From NCBI RefSeq assembly GCF_020535545.1, contig NZ_CP084752.1:3747501-3811500 (forward strand): a stretch of DNA of 64,000 nt, in the 5' to 3' direction. This document shows, one piece after another, positions 60,886 through 64,000 of this stretch; the first letter of the stretch is position 1, and every line of letters starts with the position of its first letter. The notes below the pieces were generated by a model. The model made no database searches and was not told the DNA's origin. It saw only the letters and a program-made list of their open reading frames with translations. A program made the position numbers and the translations under genes. This DNA comes from Roseateles sp. XES5 (GTDB taxonomy: Bacteria > Pseudomonadota > Alphaproteobacteria > Rhizobiales > Rhizobiaceae).

Positions 60886-61917
60886 CTACAGTGCGGCGCG
60901 GATGTCGTCCAGCACGCTGATGATCGTCTGCTTGCGGTCGAGATTGTAGCCCTGGGCGATGGCGATGCGCTCGGCAAGCTGGGAGGAAAGATGGGCCAGG
61001 CGGTCGGCGCGGCCGATGTCGCCGCCAAGGGCGGCCGCGCGGGCGGCGTCGGTCACGAAATCGGCGGCATGCTGGCAGAAGAAGGAAAACACGGTATCGC
61101 TGTCCTTCGCCGACAGCACGTCGGCCAGCTTGTGCACGTCGCGGCGCGGCGGCTCGGCCGGCGCTTCGACGATGGCGCGGAAGGCCTCGACGATATCGAA
61201 GCCGCCATAGTTCACCAGCTTCAGCGCCTGCGAGACGCTGCCATGGGCGGCGGCCAGCACCTCGCCTGCCCGCGCGCCCGAGGGTGCCGCGCCGAGACTG
61301 TCGAGCGCGGCGGCAAGGTCGTTCTCCGACAGCGGCGACAAGGCGAGCGGCAGGCAGCGCGAGCGGATCGTCGGCAGCAGCTTGCCGGGGGCATGGGTCA
61401 GCACCAGGAAGAGCGAGCGCTTCGGCGGCTCCTCGAGGATTTTCAGGATGGCGTTGGCGGCGTTGCGGTTGAGATCGTCTGCCGGATCGATGATGACGAT
61501 GCGCCAGTTGCCGGTGCCAGACGTCTGCGCCAGGAACTTGCCGGCCCTGCGGACCTCGTCCACCGTGATCGCCGATTTCACCTTGCCGGTCTTCTCGTCG
61601 ACCGGGCGGGTGAGATGAAGCAGATTGTGCGATGCGCCCGCCGCAAGCTGGCGTGTGATGGCGGAGGCCGGGTTCGGATCGGCCATCGCTTCGGGCGCGT
61701 CCGCCGGCTCCGGGTGATGCAGCACATGATTGGCGAAGCGGAAGGCCAGCGTCGCCTTGCCGATGCCTTCCGGCCCTTCGACGAGGATGGCGTGGTGGCC
61801 CTTGCCGGAGCGATAGGAGCGCGCGAGGAATTCCTCGGCAGCCGCATGGCCGAAGAGCTTCGTCTGCTCGGCCGGGTGCACCGCGCCGTCGAGAATGCCG
61901 GGTCTGTCCTCGCTCAC
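60886..61917 (-). CDS. holB: DNA polymerase III delta-prime subunit
   Basis: Clamp-loader subunit, 343 residues from a GTG at 61917 that overlaps the tmk stop (GTGA, 4 bases). Visible AAA+ marks: [18 protein letters not shown] (Walker A-like) near 45, [28 protein letters not shown] near 150 and [13 protein letters not shown] (SRC motif) near 190. This is the usual tmk-holB-metG-tatD order. Confidence 0.95.
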   Translation of the reverse strand: MSEDRPGILDGAVHPAEQTKLFGHAAAEEFLARSYRSGKGHHAILVEGPEGIGKATLAFRFANHVLHHPEPADAPEAMADPNPASAITRQLAAGASHNLLHLTRPVDEKTGKVKSAITVDEVRRAGKFLAQTSGTGNWRIVIIDPADDLNRNAANAILKILEEPPKRSLFLVLTHAPGKLLPTIRSRCLPLALSPLSENDLAAALDSLGAAPSGARAGEVLAAAHGSVSQALKLVNYGGFDIVEAFRAIVEAPAEPPRRDVHKLADVLSAKDSDTVFSFFCQHAADFVTDAARAAALGGDIGRADRLAHLSSQLAERIAIAQGYNLDRKQTIISVLDDIRAAL

Positions 61918-62597
61918 GAGACGCGCTCCGGCTGGCCATGCGCGCCGACGGGCAACAGCGGCTCGACGATGGCGAGGACCTCGGCGGCGACGGCCTCCTG
62001 CGGCTTGGCCGCGTCGATCACGCGGCAGCGCAGGGGTTCGCGCTCGGCGATGTCGAGGAAAGCCTCGCGGCGCTTCTCGTGGGTCTCCAGTTCTTCCTTC
62101 TCGAACCGGTCGGGCGCCTCGTTGGCGTCCAGTCCCGCGGCGCGCCGGCGGGCGCGCTCCAGACCGACGGCGGCGGGAAGATCGAAGATGACGGTACAGT
62201 CCGGCACGACGCCGTTGATCGCCACGCGCTCCAGCGCCTCGACGAAGGCCGGCTCCAGATTGCCGGTGATGCCCTGGTAGACGCGCGAGGAATCCATGAA
62301 GCGGTCGCACAGGACGATGGTTCCGGCCGACAGCGCCGGACGGATGACCTGTTCGACATGGTCGCTGCGCGCGGCGGCGAAAAGGGCGGCCTCCATGCGG
62401 ATGCCGTAGGGCTCGGCCGCGCCGGAGAGGAGCACATGGCGCACGGCCTCGGCTCCCTTCGAGCCGCCGGGCTCGCGCGTCGTCAGAACGGTAAAGCCGC
62501 GCGCCCGCAGGGCCTCGGCCAGAAGCCGGATCTGCGTCGACTTTCCGGCGCCTTCGCCGCCTTCAAATGTCACAAACAAACCGGGTGCGGCCGACAA
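61914..62597 (-). CDS. tmk: Thymidylate kinase
   Basis: Phosphorylates dTMP to dTDP. It has 227 residues with the P-loop [15 protein letters not shown] near residues 8-22, the DR(F/Y) motif in [14 protein letters not shown], and the LID region [22 protein letters not shown]. It appears to start with TTG at 62597, since no in-frame ATG or GTG gives a complete P-loop strand with better RBS. It heads the tmk-holB-metG-tatD-phnP-like run. Confidence 0.95.
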   Translation of the reverse strand: MSAAPGLFVTFEGGEGAGKSTQIRLLAEALRARGFTVLTTREPGGSKGAEAVRHVLLSGAAEPYGIRMEAALFAAARSDHVEQVIRPALSAGTIVLCDRFMDSSRVYQGITGNLEPAFVEALERVAINGVVPDCTVIFDLPAAVGLERARRRAAGLDANEAPDRFEKEELETHEKRREAFLDIAEREPLRCRVIDAAKPQEAVAAEVLAIVEPLLPVGAHGQPERVS

Positions 62598-62725
62598 ATC
62601 CCAACTTCCGTTATGCTGGCCGCCGCAGCGGCTCTTTCCAGGAAACCCGGCCGGGGCCGGCGAGTCAAATCACTACTAGCCGATGTTTCCGGCCGGCGAA
62701 ATGCTTTTCGCCCCACCCTGCCCGG

Positions 62726-63889
62726 TCATATCCAGAAGAAGAACAGCTCGATCAGCGCATCGAGCGCGCGGGCGCGCAAGGTGCCCTCGCCCACCGTGCC
62801 GGCCGTCTTGACCGGCACTTCGCGCAGCAGTTGCTTGTCGTTCCAGATCTTCAGCGTGCCCACCGCCTGCCCCGGCTGCACCGGTGCGCGCACCGGCCAG
62901 GTGTAGACGACGCGCGCGACGAGGCGCTGCGAATTGTCCTTCGGCAGGAAGACATCCACATGTTCCCCCGCGACCAGCGGCACGGTGGAGGTATCGCCGC
63001 CATAGACGCTGGCGTCGGCGATGGTCTCGCCTTCCTTGAACAGCGTGCGCCGCTCGAAGGAGGACAGCGCCCATTCGATGATGCGGCGGGATTCCTCGAT
63101 GCGCACCTTGTCGTTTTCGAGGCCTCCCATGGCCAGCACCAGGTGCTTGCCGTCCCGGTTCACGCTGGCGACGATGGAGTAGCCGCCCTCCTCCGAAAAG
63201 CCCGTCACGAAGCCCGTGACGCCGATGTTCAGCGCCAGCAGCGGATTGCGATTGCGCTGCTTGATCTTGTTCCACTCGAATTCCGGTTCGAGATAGTAGC
63301 GCATCGCGTCGGGATAGGTCGTCTGCAGGTGCCGGGCGAGCGTCACCATCTCGCGCATCGTAACCTTGTTGGCGGGGTTCGGCAGGCCGGTGGCATTGGC
63401 GAAGGTGGATTTGACAAGACCAAGCGCGCGCGCCTCCCTGGTCATCCGCTCGGCGAAGGCCGCTTCGGAGCCGGCCATGCCCTCGGCCAGGATGATGCAG
63501 GCATCGTTGGCGAACTGCACCGTCACGCCGCGCACGAGATCTTCCACCCGCACCGAGGACTTCAGCGCCGCGAACATGGTGGAGGTGCGGGACGGCGCGC
63601 CGCCGGTCCGCCAGGCATATTCCGTGACGGGGTATTGCGTGTCGGGCGTGATTTCGCCGGCGGCGAGCGCCTTGAACACCGTGGCGGCCGTCATCAGCTT
63701 GGCAAGCGAGGCGGCGGGCACCGCATCGTCCTCGCCCCGTGCGAACAGCACCGTGCCGGTCTCCGCCTCGATCAGGTAGACCTGCTTCGCCTTGACGTCG
63801 AAACCCGCCTGCGGCGCGGCCGACTGGGCATGCGCAACGGCGAAAAGGGAAAAAAGGAAGAGAAGGCTGGCGGCTAGGCGGACAGGCAT
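62726..63889 (-). CDS. D-alanyl-D-alanine carboxypeptidase homologue with degenerate motifs
   Basis: 387 residues with a signal peptide (1-21, ending AHAQ), a PBP5-type transpeptidase domain (about 30-260), and a C-terminal domain with an amphipathic membrane-anchor helix (ALDALIELFFFWI). The SxxK motif is intact (Ser61-Leu-Ala-Lys64). The SxN motif reads Phe126-Ala-Asn128, and the KTG motif reads Val228-Thr-Gly230, so two of the three catalytic motifs lack their key residue. It may bind but not hydrolyse its substrate; see findings. GGAG is close to the ATG at 63889. Confidence 0.85.
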   Translation of the reverse strand: MPVRLAASLLFLFSLFAVAHAQSAAPQAGFDVKAKQVYLIEAETGTVLFARGEDDAVPAASLAKLMTAATVFKALAAGEITPDTQYPVTEYAWRTGGAPSRTSTMFAALKSSVRVEDLVRGVTVQFANDACIILAEGMAGSEAAFAERMTREARALGLVKSTFANATGLPNPANKVTMREMVTLARHLQTTYPDAMRYYLEPEFEWNKIKQRNRNPLLALNIGVTGFVTGFSEEGGYSIVASVNRDGKHLVLAMGGLENDKVRIEESRRIIEWALSSFERRTLFKEGETIADASVYGGDTSTVPLVAGEHVDVFLPKDNSQRLVARVVYTWPVRAPVQPGQAVGTLKIWNDKQLLREVPVKTAGTVGEGTLRARALDALIELFFFWI

Positions 63890-63930
63890 GGCGACTCCGG
63901 TTGCCGCACACTCCCACAGCGGGGACCATT

Positions 63931-63976
63931 GCGCAAACAGCTTTGCGCGCAGACAAATGCGCAAACAGCTTTGCGC
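63931..63976. repeat. Two copies of an 18-bp palindromic repeat
   Basis: GCGCAAACAGCTTTGCGC at 63931-63948 and 63959-63976. Each copy is itself an inverted repeat (GCGCAAA / TTTGCGC with a CAGC loop), repeated at a 28-base interval in the region upstream of the dac-like gene. GGGGACCA flanks the pair at 63921-63928 and again at 63977-63984. Confidence 0.75.
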
Positions 63977-64000
63977 GGGGACCAATACCCATAGGCAAAC

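Overview
The window looks like a chromosomal core segment of a Rhizobiaceae-type alphaproteobacterium (Shinella, Ensifer, Rhizobium or Agrobacterium relatives; I cannot fix the genus). Reasons: high GC with strong GTC/CTC/TCG/ACG codon preference, the gene order bamA-lpxD-fabZ-lpxA-lpxI-lpxB-gltA, lexA next to comEC, the trpD-trpC-moaC-moeA-lexA run, glnB-glnA, divergent uvrA/ssb, coaD-ppi-ppi-queA-tgt and tatD-metG-holB-tmk, and LexA boxes of the alphaproteobacterial type GTTC-N7-GTTC. I see no tRNA, rRNA, CRISPR array, prophage, transposase or secretion system. Almost every base is housekeeping.

Layout. 1-4749: 3' end of bamA and the lipid A operon, ending in a bidirectional terminator shared with gltA. 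4779-15158: gltA, then comEC converging on a leftward run ppiD-trpD-trpC-moaC-moeA-lexA. 15439-28113: Na/Pi cotransporter-like gene, glmU-glmS-GNAT, DUF502, a small secreted protein, recG, and divergent sdhE-mfd. 28206-34534: periplasmic and envelope genes (DsbA-like, peptide-binding protein, IalB-like, HspQ, a membrane-anchored coiled-coil protein, a TAXI-type binding protein). 34639-43968: glnA/glnB with a candidate sigma-54 promoter, NAD(P)HX repair, DUF72, GST, uvrA and divergent ssb with an SOS box. 44068-48804: cupin, acetyltransferase, MarC, gyrA. 48954-53913: two tiny membrane ORFs, coaD, two cyclophilins, a DMT-type protein, queA and tgt. 53931-63889: DUF4864, GNAT, ABM-like, WYL regulator, TfoX-C, long-form purC, and a leftward run dac-like, tmk, holB, metG, tatD, PhnP-like.

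The genes group into lipid A and UDP-GlcNAc synthesis (lpx operon, glmU, glmS), outer-membrane and periplasmic folding (bamA, ppiD, cyclophilin), DNA repair and SOS response (lexA, recG, mfd, uvrA, ssb, gyrA), nitrogen control (glnB, glnA), molybdopterin and tryptophan synthesis, and queuosine modification of tRNA.

The strongest unexpected signal is not a new system but mosaicism inside three highly conserved genes. gltA, uvrA and tgt contain patches whose codon use (CTG, AGC, ACC, GTG) and encoded residues look Burkholderiales-like, with abrupt returns to the rhizobial type. This is either recombination or, I think more likely, cross-species chimerism in a metagenome-style assembly. Other items worth checking: a D-Ala-D-Ala carboxypeptidase homologue lacking two of three catalytic motifs, a Tgt lacking two zinc-ligand cysteines, and a pair of unannotated small membrane ORFs near a third SOS-box match.
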